64,000 nt of DNA, taken from contig JAGPFE010000011.1 of the NCBI GenBank assembly GCA_018056705.1, forward strand, positions 1-64,000, given 5' to 3'. Shown here piece by piece: positions 1 to 8,261 of this stretch. The notes below the pieces were generated by a model. It saw nothing but the letters and a program-made list of their open reading frames with translations. It was not told the origin of the DNA and did no database searches. How positions within the stretch are numbered: the first letter of the stretch is position 1; the number at the start of each line of letters is the position of its first letter. The position numbers were made by a program, and so were the translations under genes. This DNA is from Candidatus Hydrogenedentota bacterium (GTDB lineage Bacteria > Hydrogenedentota > Hydrogenedentia > Hydrogenedentales > CAITNO01).

Positions 1-463
1 TGCGGAGTAACTGGCGGGATTCACGGTAATCCGTCAACCGGCGCAACACGGTCGTCAGCGTGCCGCTTGCCTCGCTGGCCCGGATCAGGTTGACGAACAC
101 CGTGTCGAAATGAGCCGGGTACTTTTCAAACGCCGTCCACAGGGGATTACCCGCTTCCACCGAGGCTGCCATCTCTCTGATCATGGCCTTCAGTGCCGGA
201 CGGCTGCCTCGTTCCGATAGTGTTTTCAGCGCGCGCAGCAGCGAGGTCCCCGATTCCAGCAACAGGATCAACTGGCGCAGGAAGGTAATGATATCCCCTT
301 CCCGCGCGCCGCCTAACCCGGAAAACCTCGATCCGGCCGATCCGGTCCCCGCTGCCACTTCCGGAGACGACACGGTCTCCTGTCGCGGCTGTTCCTCTCC
401 GCCGCCGATCACCAGCCTTTTTTTGCCAGGCCTGCTTTTCTTGCTGCCGTCTGCTTCAGCCAT
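1..463 (-). CDS. gspF: Type II secretion / type IV pilus inner-membrane protein GspF (partial)
   Basis: This gene is transcribed leftward off the window edge, so only about 154 N-terminal residues are visible. After a polar, Gly/Lys-rich leader of about 60 residues the protein enters a GspF/PilC domain (ITFLRQLILLLESGTSLLRA, then AFEKYPAHFDTVFVNLIRAS, the hallmark of the first T2SSF repeat). GspF proteins are polytopic membrane organisers of type II secretion or type IV pilus machines. The ATG at 463-461 overlaps the end of the upstream pilin-like gene by 8 bases (AATGGCTGA arrangement), which supports translational coupling. The three preceding genes encode pilin-like proteins, so the four form one operon. 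The family call is strong. Whether the machine is a T2SS or a pilus cannot be decided here. Confidence 0.85.
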   Translation of the reverse strand, partial: MAEADGSKKSRPGKKRLVIGGGEEQPRQETVSSPEVAAGTGSAGSRFSGLGGAREGDIITFLRQLILLLESGTSLLRALKTLSERGSRPALKAMIREMAASVEAGNPLWTAFEKYPAHFDTVFVNLIRASEASGTLTTVLRRLTDYRESRQLLR

Positions 464-1058
464 TACCGTGCTCCTTTGCCCCGGCGGTCCGCGCCGAAGA
501 CACATCGCCAACGCCTGACACCGCGTATACCAGCCGCAAGCCCGATTGGGTCAGCGCGTAACCCCGCTCCACCGTCCACCGGGCGCGGTCATAAGGCCTC
601 CCCAGGACCAGCCGCCATGCCGCGCCCTCCGCCCGCACCACGTAGCAGGTTGTGGCGTCAGCCGGCGCCCCCGGCATCGCGGCGGCGTCCACTACCCGCA
701 CGGACACGCGCGCCTCCGCCTGGACGTCTGACCTTTCACCGGCCGGATCGCGCGAGCCATTCCGCTCAAGGGTCATGCCATACCCGCGCAATGGAATCGC
801 CCATTCCACCGCGACCTTGTCGGGAACACCTTCCTGCCGGGCCGATTCCAGGCGGGCCGATGCCGTGTCCGCTCCTCCCAGGGCGGCCGCCATGGCCCGG
901 GCGCGCAGTTCCATGACCTGCCGACGGGCCAGCGCCACCTGTCCCGCCTGAAACCACGCCGCGCCCAACAGTCCGAAAAGGGTCAGCAGCCCGATCGCGA
1001 ACAGCAGCGCCACGCCCCGGGTTTTCTTTTTCCGATCCCAACCGAGATGACGCTTCAT
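456..1058 (-). CDS. PilX/GspK-like minor pilin or secretion protein
   Basis: The product is 200 residues with a basic N-terminus followed by one hydrophobic helix (RGVALLFAIGLLTLFGLLGA) and a long amphipathic helix. That is the arrangement of GspK or PilX N-terminal pilin-like domains. It lacks the classical G-FTLxE cleavage site seen in its two upstream neighbours. The remainder is a soluble, probably beta-rich domain that I do not recognise. It overlaps the upstream pseudopilin gene by 4 bases and gspF by 8 bases, so it is almost certainly co-translated with them. At 200 residues it is shorter than typical GspK (about 300), so a PilX-like minor pilin is equally possible. Confidence 0.6.
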   Translation of the reverse strand: MKRHLGWDRKKKTRGVALLFAIGLLTLFGLLGAAWFQAGQVALARRQVMELRARAMAAALGGADTASARLESARQEGVPDKVAVEWAIPLRGYGMTLERNGSRDPAGERSDVQAEARVSVRVVDAAAMPGAPADATTCYVVRAEGAAWRLVLGRPYDRARWTVERGYALTQSGLRLVYAVSGVGDVSSARTAGAKEHGNG

Positions 1059-1645
1059 GACCGGGACCTCCCCAGATTCACGTCCACGAACCGGGTAACC
1101 GATCGATTGGTCGGCAGCGTCCGGGGATCCGGGACCGCCGTAACCACCATCCGCGTCGCATCCGGGACATCCTGCTCAAGCCACTGTTCCCGCCACACCG
1201 TTCCGTTCGCGACGGCAAACGTCACATCGCCCACCATCGCGCGCAAGGTTACCTTGCCGGAAGACGCGCCCGCGGGTATTTCTTCGCGAAGCAGCCGCGC
1301 CTCGCCCCCGTCCCGGACAACCCGGTACGTAACCCGAACCGGCACGGCAGGATCACGCCAGCCGTTTGCCATCGGGGCGGCCACCACGAGAGTCAGCGCG
1401 CCATCCGAATCCAGACGAACGTGTCCGGGACCGGATATGACACTCGACGCGTCCGAACGGAACTGCTCCAGCAGGTTTTCCAGGCTTGTCGCGGCACCCT
1501 CTCCCGCCGAAACGATCCGGTGGTAGTCCATCAGGCGGGCCAGCATGACCACCCCCATCGTGGTCACCACCGAGAGCACGCTCAGCACCACCAGCAATTC
1601 CAGCAGCGTGAAGCCCCCCGCGTGTGACCGCGATTTACCCCTCAT
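1055..1645 (-). CDS. Type II secretion/type IV pilus pseudopilin (GspJ/GspH-like)
   Basis: The N-terminus carries a prepilin peptidase site and hydrophobic helix (GGFTLLELLVVLSVLSVVTT), so the protein is cleaved after Gly and methylated on Phe like other pseudopilins. The rest is a soluble domain of about 150 residues. I chose the ATG at 1645 because it overlaps the stop of the upstream gene, gives the usual short basic leader (MRGKSRSHA) and has a GGGAG about 9 bases upstream. A longer in-frame start at 1678 would add 11 residues. The position between another pseudopilin and a GspK-like gene suggests GspJ-type, but the minor pseudopilin class is an inference. Confidence 0.75.
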   Translation of the reverse strand: MRGKSRSHAGGFTLLELLVVLSVLSVVTTMGVVMLARLMDYHRIVSAGEGAATSLENLLEQFRSDASSVISGPGHVRLDSDGALTLVVAAPMANGWRDPAVPVRVTYRVVRDGGEARLLREEIPAGASSGKVTLRAMVGDVTFAVANGTVWREQWLEQDVPDATRMVVTAVPDPRTLPTNRSVTRFVDVNLGRSRS

Positions 1646-2135
1646 GGTCCAGTGCTCCCGCGCGTTGCATCGCGTCACCCGCCGGCATGGGAGCGGTCAG
1701 CGCGAAGGACTGTTCCCGACCGCTATCCAGCCAGGTGACCACGACGGTCAACTCCATCACGTCGGGCATGTTCTCCAACGGCCGCGCGAAGGCCCGCCAC
1801 CGGAAGGTTCCCCGGCTGGTCCACTGATCGGGAAGCGTGGTGAAGGGATAATCGACCGCGAGGTTTTCCCCCGCGGGAATCACGACCAGCCGGTCTCCCT
1901 GTTCATCCTGCTGCCAGCGGAAAGACGCGGGGGCCCGCGTCACTTCGGCCAGTTTCGCCATGGCAAGATCCGTGGCCGTCGCGCGGAATTCCGCCTCGCG
2001 GTAGAGATCACCCACCCGGCCAGCGAGCATCACCAGAATACCCACCGCCACTGATACCACGGTCAGGGCCGTCAGCAATTCCAGCAACGTGAAACCGGAC
2101 CGGTTTACCTCCCGGCTGATCACCAGACTCCGCAT
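1635..2135 (-). CDS. Pseudopilin with prepilin-type cleavage site
   Basis: This protein of 166 residues starts with a short leader and a type IV prepilin motif (SGFTLLELLTALTVVSVAVG). It is the first gene of the leftward operon that ends with gspF. The ATG at 2135 is preferred because an upstream in-frame extension to 2213 runs into AT-rich DNA of a different character and would place about 40 residues before the cleavage site. The C-terminal domain is not recognised beyond its pseudopilin-like size. The gene sits at the edge of the AT-rich restriction-modification islet, so its upstream promoter region may have been replaced by the insertion. Confidence 0.75.
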   Translation of the reverse strand: MRSLVISREVNRSGFTLLELLTALTVVSVAVGILVMLAGRVGDLYREAEFRATATDLAMAKLAEVTRAPASFRWQQDEQGDRLVVIPAGENLAVDYPFTTLPDQWTSRGTFRWRAFARPLENMPDVMELTVVVTWLDSGREQSFALTAPMPAGDAMQRAGALDHEG

Positions 2136-2209
2136 AGACCTGCTGAATCCTCTTCCCCCTTGTGTCTCATTATATAAGGCAATAATGACGCAATCAATAA
2201 AAAATACCG

Positions 2210-2890
2210 TCAATGTGAGTCAATAACCAACTTAAAATAATCGAAAATATGAACCTTTTCTAGATCCAACATGTACTTCGGAGCCCGAGGTCTTCCGTTG
2301 GAATTGATACCCTGCTTAAAGATATCTAATTTCACTAAATCTGCTTCTCTAACAACTACAAATAAAATTTCTAGTAGTTTTGCCGATGTCTTTCTGTACC
2401 GGGATATTGATGTCCGTTCAATGCGGTTTTTCTCGTATTTAGATAGCCCACCTTTCAATTGCGTATGCCATTGTTGAAAAGTGCGGTTTTCGTCATTATA
2501 GATAACGTCACATAATCCTAAAATTACCCCATACGCACCATCAGTCCGAATCGCCTGCTCAATGGCGCGCATGTCATTTAGTGGAGACTGATGCGAATCG
2601 GACTTTATAGCCTTAGCCTTGACATCCCAATTAATCACCCCTTTTAAATCAAAAGTAATGTTCCCGAAACGATCTCCGGGCCAAACAAAATGGGGTACAC
2701 CCGAAAGATGTTTTCGGATAAGATATTCGAAATAAAATCCGAACCACTCCATTTGTCGCCATTGGTCCTTCGCTTCTTTCATCTCCAGAATAGCGGCTTT
2801 ACCATCCCACACGGACTTTATAGACCTTAATGCCTCTATCAACAGTCTAATATCATAATCAGTACTGTCATGTAATCCAGTGGTTACCAT
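2210..2890 (-). CDS. Probable type II restriction endonuclease partner of the C5 methyltransferase
   Basis: The product is about 226 residues and lies immediately downstream of the methyltransferase gene, whose TAG stop ends at 2900. The ATG at 2890 has an AGGTG about 7 bases upstream. A GTG at 2899 directly abutting the previous stop is the alternative. I do not recognise the family by sequence. A segment with an acidic residue followed by a D-x-K core (FGNITFDLKG, then NWDVKAKAIKSD at roughly residues 80-100) resembles a PD-(D/E)xK nuclease active site, and the size fits a type II enzyme. The function is therefore inferred from context and this motif. It could instead be an unrelated accessory protein. 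Confidence 0.5.
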   Translation of the reverse strand: MVTTGLHDSTDYDIRLLIEALRSIKSVWDGKAAILEMKEAKDQWRQMEWFGFYFEYLIRKHLSGVPHFVWPGDRFGNITFDLKGVINWDVKAKAIKSDSHQSPLNDMRAIEQAIRTDGAYGVILGLCDVIYNDENRTFQQWHTQLKGGLSKYEKNRIERTSISRYRKTSAKLLEILFVVVREADLVKLDIFKQGINSNGRPRAPKYMLDLEKVHIFDYFKLVIDSH

Positions 2891-2899
2891 CTCAAACAC

Positions 2900-4273
2900 C
2901 TAAAATTCGAACAGAGTTAATTGACGTTGCCTCCCAACTAGATCCAAAATTCCGGAATCGAACCCAAGCAACACCGACGCAATAAGTCTCACCGCTCCCA
3001 CATTAACGGCATTACCTAATTGTCTGTATGCCGTCTCATCATCAATTCCAGACCGTTCAAAGATATTTCCCGGAATTCCCTGCAATCTGGCCGCCTCTTT
3101 GGGCGTAAGGCGACGGAATTCAGACGCTTTAGGCCGTAATAGAGGACCAATGACGGATGTCTGGGTGATCGCTACTAGAGCAGGTAGATAAGTAGGGGGC
3201 TTTACCCGAATACCACTAGGGCGGAATTGAATGACAAGATTTTTAAGTGTTCTACCACTACGAATCGGATGCGCCTTTCTCGCTTGCCATTCGAACTTCT
3301 GACGTGATAAAGGAAACTCCCGCACTGTCAGTGATGCGCTTCCAAACCGCATCATCAACCAATCTTCAATAACATCGGCATATTTATGGTAAAAAAAACT
3401 GTTTTTTATGCGAAAATCCCGCTCCCAATTTGGCATGGAGTTATTCAATTCTGGTTTTTTAGCAAACGCAAAGACCCAGATCGGAAACCCAGGAAGCACA
3501 TCTTCGGGAATGTTTCGCACAAACCATTCCCAAGCTTCTAGATAAGTTTTTTCAGGTTCGTTTACCAAGTAGCGCTCTAAACAAGGGATTTCCTCATCTC
3601 CATCTAAATAATCCGAAATAGACCAGTTGTCAGGAGACCACCACTGATACTTTCTCAATCGTTGAGCCATCTCGTAACACCGGAAAATACAACGGTAATC
3701 AAGGTCATGTCGCACACCTAAAATAAAAATGCGTTCACGAACTTGTGGCGTTCCACCATATTCCGGAGGAATAGTATGAGGAGAAACAATTAAAGGTTCA
3801 TCCAAAACATAATACCCAAGATATCTCAACGACTTAATTATTGTCTCCCATGTCTCTCGATGTCTAGGACCAGCCAGATTACGCACATTTTCCAAGAATA
3901 AATAAGGGGGACGTTTGACACGAATGATCTCAAGGATATCAAAAAACAAGGTCCCCCGAGTCCGATCAAGGACTCCCTTTTGTGTTCCCGATTTCGAAAA
4001 TGGTTGACACGGAAAACCCGCACAAAGTATATCGTGATTGGGAACCTGCTGATCTATGATATTGTCAACAACTGACCCCTGATCAGATCCTGTAATAGAA
4101 CGTATGTCTTCAAGAAAATCCGTTACATCAGGAAAAACCTCTCGATATACTTTCCGGCATGTCGGGTCTATTTCGCACGCCATTACACAGGTTCCACCAA
4201 GCGATTTTAGGGCAAAGTGAAAGCCCCCAATACCTGCAAACAGGTCAATAAATTTAAACGCATGCGCACTCAT
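2900..4273 (-). CDS. DNA (cytosine-5-)-methyltransferase
   Basis: The 457-residue product shows the C5-methyltransferase motifs in order: motif I DLFAGIGGF (10-18) for S-adenosylmethionine binding, motif IV GFPCQPFS with the catalytic Cys at 89, motif VI LENV (about 127-130), motif VIII QVRER (177-181), a target recognition region, motif IX RRLTPKEAARLQGIP and motif X GNAVNV near the end. It transfers a methyl group to C5 of cytosine in a specific site that cannot be read from the sequence. It is the first gene of a two-gene operon with a probable endonuclease. It has no N-terminal helix-turn-helix extension of the kind that lets some C5 methyltransferases repress themselves. Codon use is AT-rich relative to neighbours. 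Confidence 0.95.
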   Translation of the reverse strand: MSAHAFKFIDLFAGIGGFHFALKSLGGTCVMACEIDPTCRKVYREVFPDVTDFLEDIRSITGSDQGSVVDNIIDQQVPNHDILCAGFPCQPFSKSGTQKGVLDRTRGTLFFDILEIIRVKRPPYLFLENVRNLAGPRHRETWETIIKSLRYLGYYVLDEPLIVSPHTIPPEYGGTPQVRERIFILGVRHDLDYRCIFRCYEMAQRLRKYQWWSPDNWSISDYLDGDEEIPCLERYLVNEPEKTYLEAWEWFVRNIPEDVLPGFPIWVFAFAKKPELNNSMPNWERDFRIKNSFFYHKYADVIEDWLMMRFGSASLTVREFPLSRQKFEWQARKAHPIRSGRTLKNLVIQFRPSGIRVKPPTYLPALVAITQTSVIGPLLRPKASEFRRLTPKEAARLQGIPGNIFERSGIDDETAYRQLGNAVNVGAVRLIASVLLGFDSGILDLVGRQRQLTLFEF

Positions 4274-4278
4274 GGAAT

Positions 4279-4297
4279 TAGTGTATCCAATACACTA
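4279..4297. promoter_or_regulatory. Perfect 8+8 dyad over the methyltransferase transcription start
   Basis: TAGTGTAT and its exact complement ATACACTA are separated by 3 bases. The dyad ends 5 bases before the methyltransferase start codon and covers the predicted -10 element and start point. It looks like an operator for a dimeric repressor, or an RNA hairpin at the very 5' end of the message. Confidence 0.6.
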
Positions 4298-4320
4298 TCA
4301 GACGAACAATTTCCTTGCAA
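4292..4320 (-). promoter_or_regulatory. Probable sigma70-type promoter of the methyltransferase gene
   Basis: On the minus strand TTGCAA (4320-4315) and TAGTGT (4297-4292) are spaced by exactly 17 bases. Transcription would begin near 4285, leaving a leader of only about a dozen bases and no good Shine-Dalgarno sequence before the ATG at 4273. Confidence 0.45.
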
Positions 4321-4390
4321 GTTCTTGGAATTGCCTTTTTACCTTGCGTCAATGCTCTGCTATGCTGAACTAACAGATGGGATATGCGGC

Positions 4391-5317
4391 ATGCAACTCG
4401 ACGTTTCCGGACACAGTGATATCGGAAAGAAAAAAGACCGGAATGAAGATAGTTTCGGGGTATTCCGGGCAGATCCACCTCGTACCACCCTGATTTCCGA
4501 GGGAGCCCTCGCGGTCGTGGCAGACGGCCTGGGAGGGCACGGCAACGGGGACATCGCTTCGAAACTCGCGGTCTCCATCATGCGGGACATGTTGCGAGAA
4601 CCGCCGCCGGATGACGCGGCGTTCAGGATAGAAACCCTTCCTGATCGAGGCTACCTTCCCCTGTTGCGCGCCGCCGCGGAACGGGCCAACGAAAACATCT
4701 ACCGCACGAACGTGGACCACGTTGCCGGGCGACGGCCCATGGGTACCACCCTTCTCGCCGCCATTCTGGCCAAGGACGCGGCGTGGTTGATTAACATCGG
4801 GGATTCCCGGGCCTATCACATCCGCGACGGCGTGGTCCTAGCCAAAACCGACGACCATTCCTGGGTGGATGAACAGGTCCGCCAGGGCCTGATGACCGCG
4901 GAAGCGGCCGAAAACGACAAACGTAAAAACCTGGTCACCCGTTCTGTTGGCACCCACGCTTCCGTGGAGGTGGACTGTTACCACTGGCCCGTCGCGCCGG
5001 GAGATGTTCTTATTCTGTGTTCGGACGGCCTGGTCAACATGGTCAACGAGCGCGAAATCGTCAGGATCGCCTGCCAGCCGTTACCCGCCAAGGAAATCGC
5101 GATCCAACTGGTGGACGCCGCCAACGCCGCGGGCGGACGGGATAACATCACCGTAATCGTCGCCCAGGTGAACCCCTCGCCGTGGCTAAGGTTCCGGTCC
5201 CACGCCAGGGCATGGTTGAGCCGGGCCATCCCGATGTATACCGCGCTTGTCGTGGGCCTGGTGGCTGTCGCGATCGGCTGCGCGGCAGGCTGGATTTTCC
5301 GTGGCCTTTTCCAGTAA
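4391..5317 (+). CDS. PP2C-family Ser/Thr protein phosphatase with C-terminal membrane anchor
   Basis: The 308-residue product has the metal-binding PP2C motifs: RNED (17-20), VADGLGGHG (Asp about 45), MGTTLLAA, NIGDSRAY, LILCSDG and GRDNIT. These coordinate the two metal ions that activate water for dephosphorylation of phospho-Ser/Thr. A single hydrophobic helix near the C-terminus (TALVVGLVAVAIGCAAGWIF) anchors it in the inner membrane with the catalytic domain in the cytoplasm. The start at 4391 is chosen because it sits right before the conserved N-terminal strand. An upstream in-frame extension to 4217 overlaps the divergent methyltransferase gene and is AT-rich. No Hanks-type kinase partner is adjacent, so its substrate is unknown. 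Confidence 0.9.
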   Translation: MQLDVSGHSDIGKKKDRNEDSFGVFRADPPRTTLISEGALAVVADGLGGHGNGDIASKLAVSIMRDMLREPPPDDAAFRIETLPDRGYLPLLRAAAERANENIYRTNVDHVAGRRPMGTTLLAAILAKDAAWLINIGDSRAYHIRDGVVLAKTDDHSWVDEQVRQGLMTAEAAENDKRKNLVTRSVGTHASVEVDCYHWPVAPGDVLILCSDGLVNMVNEREIVRIACQPLPAKEIAIQLVDAANAAGGRDNITVIVAQVNPSPWLRFRSHARAWLSRAIPMYTALVVGLVAVAIGCAAGWIFRGLFQ

Positions 5318-5376
5318 AACAACATGGTCGCATCTCCATCACGGGACTTGTCATTCAACCTGCGGAGGAGCCCGAT

Positions 5377-6723
5377 ATGACGCTCGCCATGGCCCTTGCC
5401 CTGACCGTCACCACGCTCGCTCAGCCCTACCAGCCCACCTGGGAATCCCTGGACAAACGTCCCAGCCCACAGTGGTTCGAGGATGCCAAGTTCGGTATTT
5501 TCATCCACTGGGGGGTGTACTCGGTACCGTCCTGGGGTCCCAAGGGCAAATACAGCGAATGGTACTGGCACGACATGCAGGACCCGAACGGTGAAACCTG
5601 GAAATTCCACGTGAAAACCTACGGTGAAAAGTTCAAGTACCAGGATTTCGCCCCCATGTTCAAGGCCGAACTTTACGACCCCGACCAGTGGGCGGACGTC
5701 TTCGCCCGGTCTGGAGCGAAATACGTGGTATGCACGTCCAAGCACCACGAGGGATTCTCCATGTGGCCCGATCCGAATAACTGGAACTGGAATGCCATGG
5801 ATATCGGTCCACATCGCGACCTGCTCGGTGAACTCATCGAGGCGGTTCGAGCCCGTGGCCTGCGCATGGGTTTCTATTACTCTTTCTACGAGTGGTTCAA
5901 CCCGCTCTACCAGAGAGATGTCCACCGCTACGTGGACCAGTACATGCTGCCGCAGATGAAAGATCTTGTCACCCGCTACAAGCCGGATATTTTCTGGCCC
6001 GACGGTGAATGGGAACATCCCAGCAAGGTATGGCGGAGCACCGAATTCCTGGCATGGCTTTTCAATGAATCGCCCGCCCCGAAAGATATCGCCATCAATG
6101 ACCGGTGGGGCAAGGACTGCCGCGACCGACATGGCGGTTTTGCCACGCCCGAATACGAATTCCGCGAGAAAAACGGGTTGCTTACCGGAAAGGGACTCTT
6201 TGAAGAGTGCCAGGGCATGGGGCGTTCCTTCGGGTACAACCGCAACGAAACCCCGGATGAATACCGGTCCGCCACTGAACTGCTGCACCTCCTCATCGGC
6301 ACGGTAGCCCGGGGCGGTAACCTGCTGCTCGATATCGGTCCCGGGGCGGATGGCCGCATTCCGGACATCATGCAGGAACGCCTGCTGGAAATGGGCCAAT
6401 GGCTACAGGTCAACGGCGACGCCATTTACGCCACCGACCGCTGGGCAGACGCGCCCGAGATGGAACACGTGAAATTCACGCGAAAGGGGGATAGTTTCTA
6501 CGCCATCTGCCTGCAATGGCCGGGCAGGAATCTTTCCATTCCCAACACGCTCGGTGCGAAGGAGGCCGCGGCGGTCATGCTGGGCATGGAGGGAGATCTC
6601 GCCGTCAGCGTGACAGGCGACCGGATCGATATCACCATGCCGGACGTGAATCCCGGGAACATGCCCTGCCTGCACGCGTGGTGCGTCAAGGTCACGCCCC
6701 AAGGCGGCAACCCGCTGCGTTAA
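5377..6723 (+). CDS. Secreted alpha-L-fucosidase (GH29)
   Basis: The 448-residue protein has a signal peptide (about residues 1-16) and the GH29 sequence FGIFIHWGVYSVPSW, SKHHEGF (121-127) and DIFWPDGEW, in which Asp 209 corresponds to the family nucleophile. It would remove terminal alpha-L-fucose from polysaccharides or glycans with retention of configuration, in the periplasm or outside the cell. The ATG at 5377 has a perfect GGAGGAG 6 bases upstream. The last 80 residues form the usual C-terminal beta domain. The only nearby upstream gene is the phosphatase, 59 bases away, which has no obvious metabolic link. Rhamnulokinase, GH92 and sulfatase genes elsewhere in the window support a role in deoxy-sugar-containing polysaccharide use. 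Confidence 0.93.
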   Translation: MTLAMALALTVTTLAQPYQPTWESLDKRPSPQWFEDAKFGIFIHWGVYSVPSWGPKGKYSEWYWHDMQDPNGETWKFHVKTYGEKFKYQDFAPMFKAELYDPDQWADVFARSGAKYVVCTSKHHEGFSMWPDPNNWNWNAMDIGPHRDLLGELIEAVRARGLRMGFYYSFYEWFNPLYQRDVHRYVDQYMLPQMKDLVTRYKPDIFWPDGEWEHPSKVWRSTEFLAWLFNESPAPKDIAINDRWGKDCRDRHGGFATPEYEFREKNGLLTGKGLFEECQGMGRSFGYNRNETPDEYRSATELLHLLIGTVARGGNLLLDIGPGADGRIPDIMQERLLEMGQWLQVNGDAIYATDRWADAPEMEHVKFTRKGDSFYAICLQWPGRNLSIPNTLGAKEAAAVMLGMEGDLAVSVTGDRIDITMPDVNPGNMPCLHAWCVKVTPQGGNPLR

Positions 6724-6737
6724 TCCAGATGATCTCC

Positions 6738-6770
6738 TGCCGCGGCTGGAAAGATCACCGGTCCGCGGCA
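6738..6770 (+). terminator. Possible terminator hairpin after the fucosidase gene
   Basis: TGCCGCGG pairs exactly with CCGCGGCA across a 17-base loop, followed by the moderately T-rich TGTTGATTTA. The long loop and broken T-run make this a weak call. Confidence 0.35.
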
Positions 6771-6810
6771 TGTTGATTTATCAGTCAGCCGGATGAACAA
6801 GTTGCGTGAG

Positions 6811-6828
6811 GCGCGCGGATCCGCGCGC
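6811..6828. promoter_or_regulatory. 18-base perfect palindrome upstream of the beta-CASP gene
   Basis: GCGCGCGGATCCGCGCGC is a perfect 18-base palindrome ending 17 bases before the next gene's start codon and just before its GAGGAG ribosome binding site. It may be an operator, or a structure that affects translation initiation. Confidence 0.4.
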
Positions 6829-6845
6829 GCGTGAGGAGTGTTTAC

Positions 6846-8237
6846 ATGCGGGTGATACCTCTGGGCGCCACGGGTGGTGAAGTAACGGGGTCAGCCTTCC
6901 TGGTGGAAACGCGATCCGCCGCCGTGCTGGTGGATTGCGGCATGTTCCAGGGCGGCCGGGCCATCGAACAGAAGAACCGCACCCTGCTGCCATATGGATC
7001 CCGGCTGAACGGCATCGTGGTCACCCACGCGCACCTGGATCACGTGGGACGGATTCCCCTGCTGTTCCGTGAAAAAATCCGCGTACCCTGTTACGCGACG
7101 CCTGCCACCACCGAACTGGCCGCGTTGATTCTCAGGGATGCCGCCCACCTCATCGAGCAGGACGTGGCCCGGCAGAATCGACGCCGCCAGCGATCCGGCA
7201 AACCGGCCATAGAGCCCCTGTACACCCCGGACGACGCGGAGGCAGCCATAGCCGCTTTCCGGCCGGTACCTTACCGAAAGCCCGTGGAAATCGCCGACGG
7301 AATCGAGGCGGACTTCTCCGAGGCAGGGCACCTGCTGGGGTCCGCGAGCATCCGGCTGACCGTCCGGGAAGGCCAGACCTCCCGGCGACTGGTCTTTTCG
7401 GGTGATCTCGGGCCCAAGGGCGCGCCTATCCTCAAGGACTACGAGCCGTTTCACCATGCGGACTGGGTATTCATCGAGTCGACATACGGTGACCGTGACC
7501 ACCGTCCCTTCGCCGACACGGTGGAAGAATTCAAGTACATCGTCCAGAAAACCGTCCGCGAGGGCGGCAAGATGTTCATGCCCACCTTCTCCGTAGGCCG
7601 CGCCCAGGTAATGACCATGCTGCTCGCGGCCATGTTCCGCAACGGTGAAGTGCCCCGTTTCCCGGTCTATCTCGACAGTCCCATGGCCATCGAAGCCTCC
7701 CGCATCACCATGTCTCACCCGGAACTGTTCGACGACGAAATGACGGCGTTTCTCCACGACGGTTCCATCGAGGAGGACCTGCGGACCTTCCACGTAACCC
7801 GCACCGTGGATGAATCCAGGCAGATCAACGACGCAAAGGGCCCCTGCCTGGTCATCGCGGGATCCGGCATGTGTACTGGCGGCCGCATCCTGCACCATCT
7901 CAAGCATAACCTGTGGCGCCCGGAAACCCACGTGATTTTCGTGGGCTACCAGGCAGCGGGTACCCTGGGTCGACAACTGGTAGACGGAGCAAGGACGGTC
8001 CGGCTGCTTGGCGAGCAGATCCTCGTGCGCGCCCACATCCACACCCTCGGCGGATTCAGCGCACACGCGGGACAGAAAGACCTGCTGGAGTGGATGGGCG
8101 TGCTCGCGCCGGCCGCGCCACGGGTAGCGGTGGTCCACGGTGAACCGGTACCCCGGGACACCCTTGCCGCCCGCATTACCGAACGCTTCGGCCTCGCCCC
8201 GATCAAGCCCGACCGAAACATCCCCATCGAGATGTAA
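6846..8237 (+). CDS. Metallo-beta-lactamase/beta-CASP RNA-processing family hydrolase
   Basis: The 463-residue protein has the metallo-beta-lactamase motif HAHLDHVGR (61-69), further metal ligands in EAGHLLGSAS and SGDLG, and the beta-CASP segment (STYGDRDH, FMPTFSVGRAQ, IAGSGMCTGG, GFSAHAGQ). This is the bacterial RNA specificity factor/YsiL-type family related to CPSF-73, predicted to be a zinc-dependent cytoplasmic ribonuclease or phosphodiesterase. A GAGGAG precedes the ATG at 6846. The upstream GTG at 6831 would put the ribosome binding site inside the gene. The neighbours give no pathway clue. The substrate is unknown for this subgroup. Confidence 0.88.
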   Translation: MRVIPLGATGGEVTGSAFLVETRSAAVLVDCGMFQGGRAIEQKNRTLLPYGSRLNGIVVTHAHLDHVGRIPLLFREKIRVPCYATPATTELAALILRDAAHLIEQDVARQNRRRQRSGKPAIEPLYTPDDAEAAIAAFRPVPYRKPVEIADGIEADFSEAGHLLGSASIRLTVREGQTSRRLVFSGDLGPKGAPILKDYEPFHHADWVFIESTYGDRDHRPFADTVEEFKYIVQKTVREGGKMFMPTFSVGRAQVMTMLLAAMFRNGEVPRFPVYLDSPMAIEASRITMSHPELFDDEMTAFLHDGSIEEDLRTFHVTRTVDESRQINDAKGPCLVIAGSGMCTGGRILHHLKHNLWRPETHVIFVGYQAAGTLGRQLVDGARTVRLLGEQILVRAHIHTLGGFSAHAGQKDLLEWMGVLAPAAPRVAVVHGEPVPRDTLAARITERFGLAPIKPDRNIPIEM

Positions 8238-8261
8238 CACTAGAAGAAAGAGGATCGGGAC

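Larger units (their letters stand above)
2136..4330. other. AT-rich islet carrying a restriction-modification pair
   Basis: Base composition and codon use change sharply at both ends. Codons become A/T-ending and runs of A and T appear, whereas flanking genes are strongly GC-rich. The islet holds two leftward genes, a methyltransferase and a probable endonuclease, placed between a pilin operon and a phosphatase gene. No transposase, tRNA or flanking repeat was found, so the mode of arrival is unknown. Recent horizontal transfer is an inference from composition. Confidence 0.7.

Noticed and set aside
4978-6399. Long minus-strand frame of 473 codons opposite the phosphatase and fucosidase genes
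   Set aside because: It is a shadow of two well-supported plus-strand genes with clear motifs and ribosome binding sites. GC-rich DNA produces long antisense frames.
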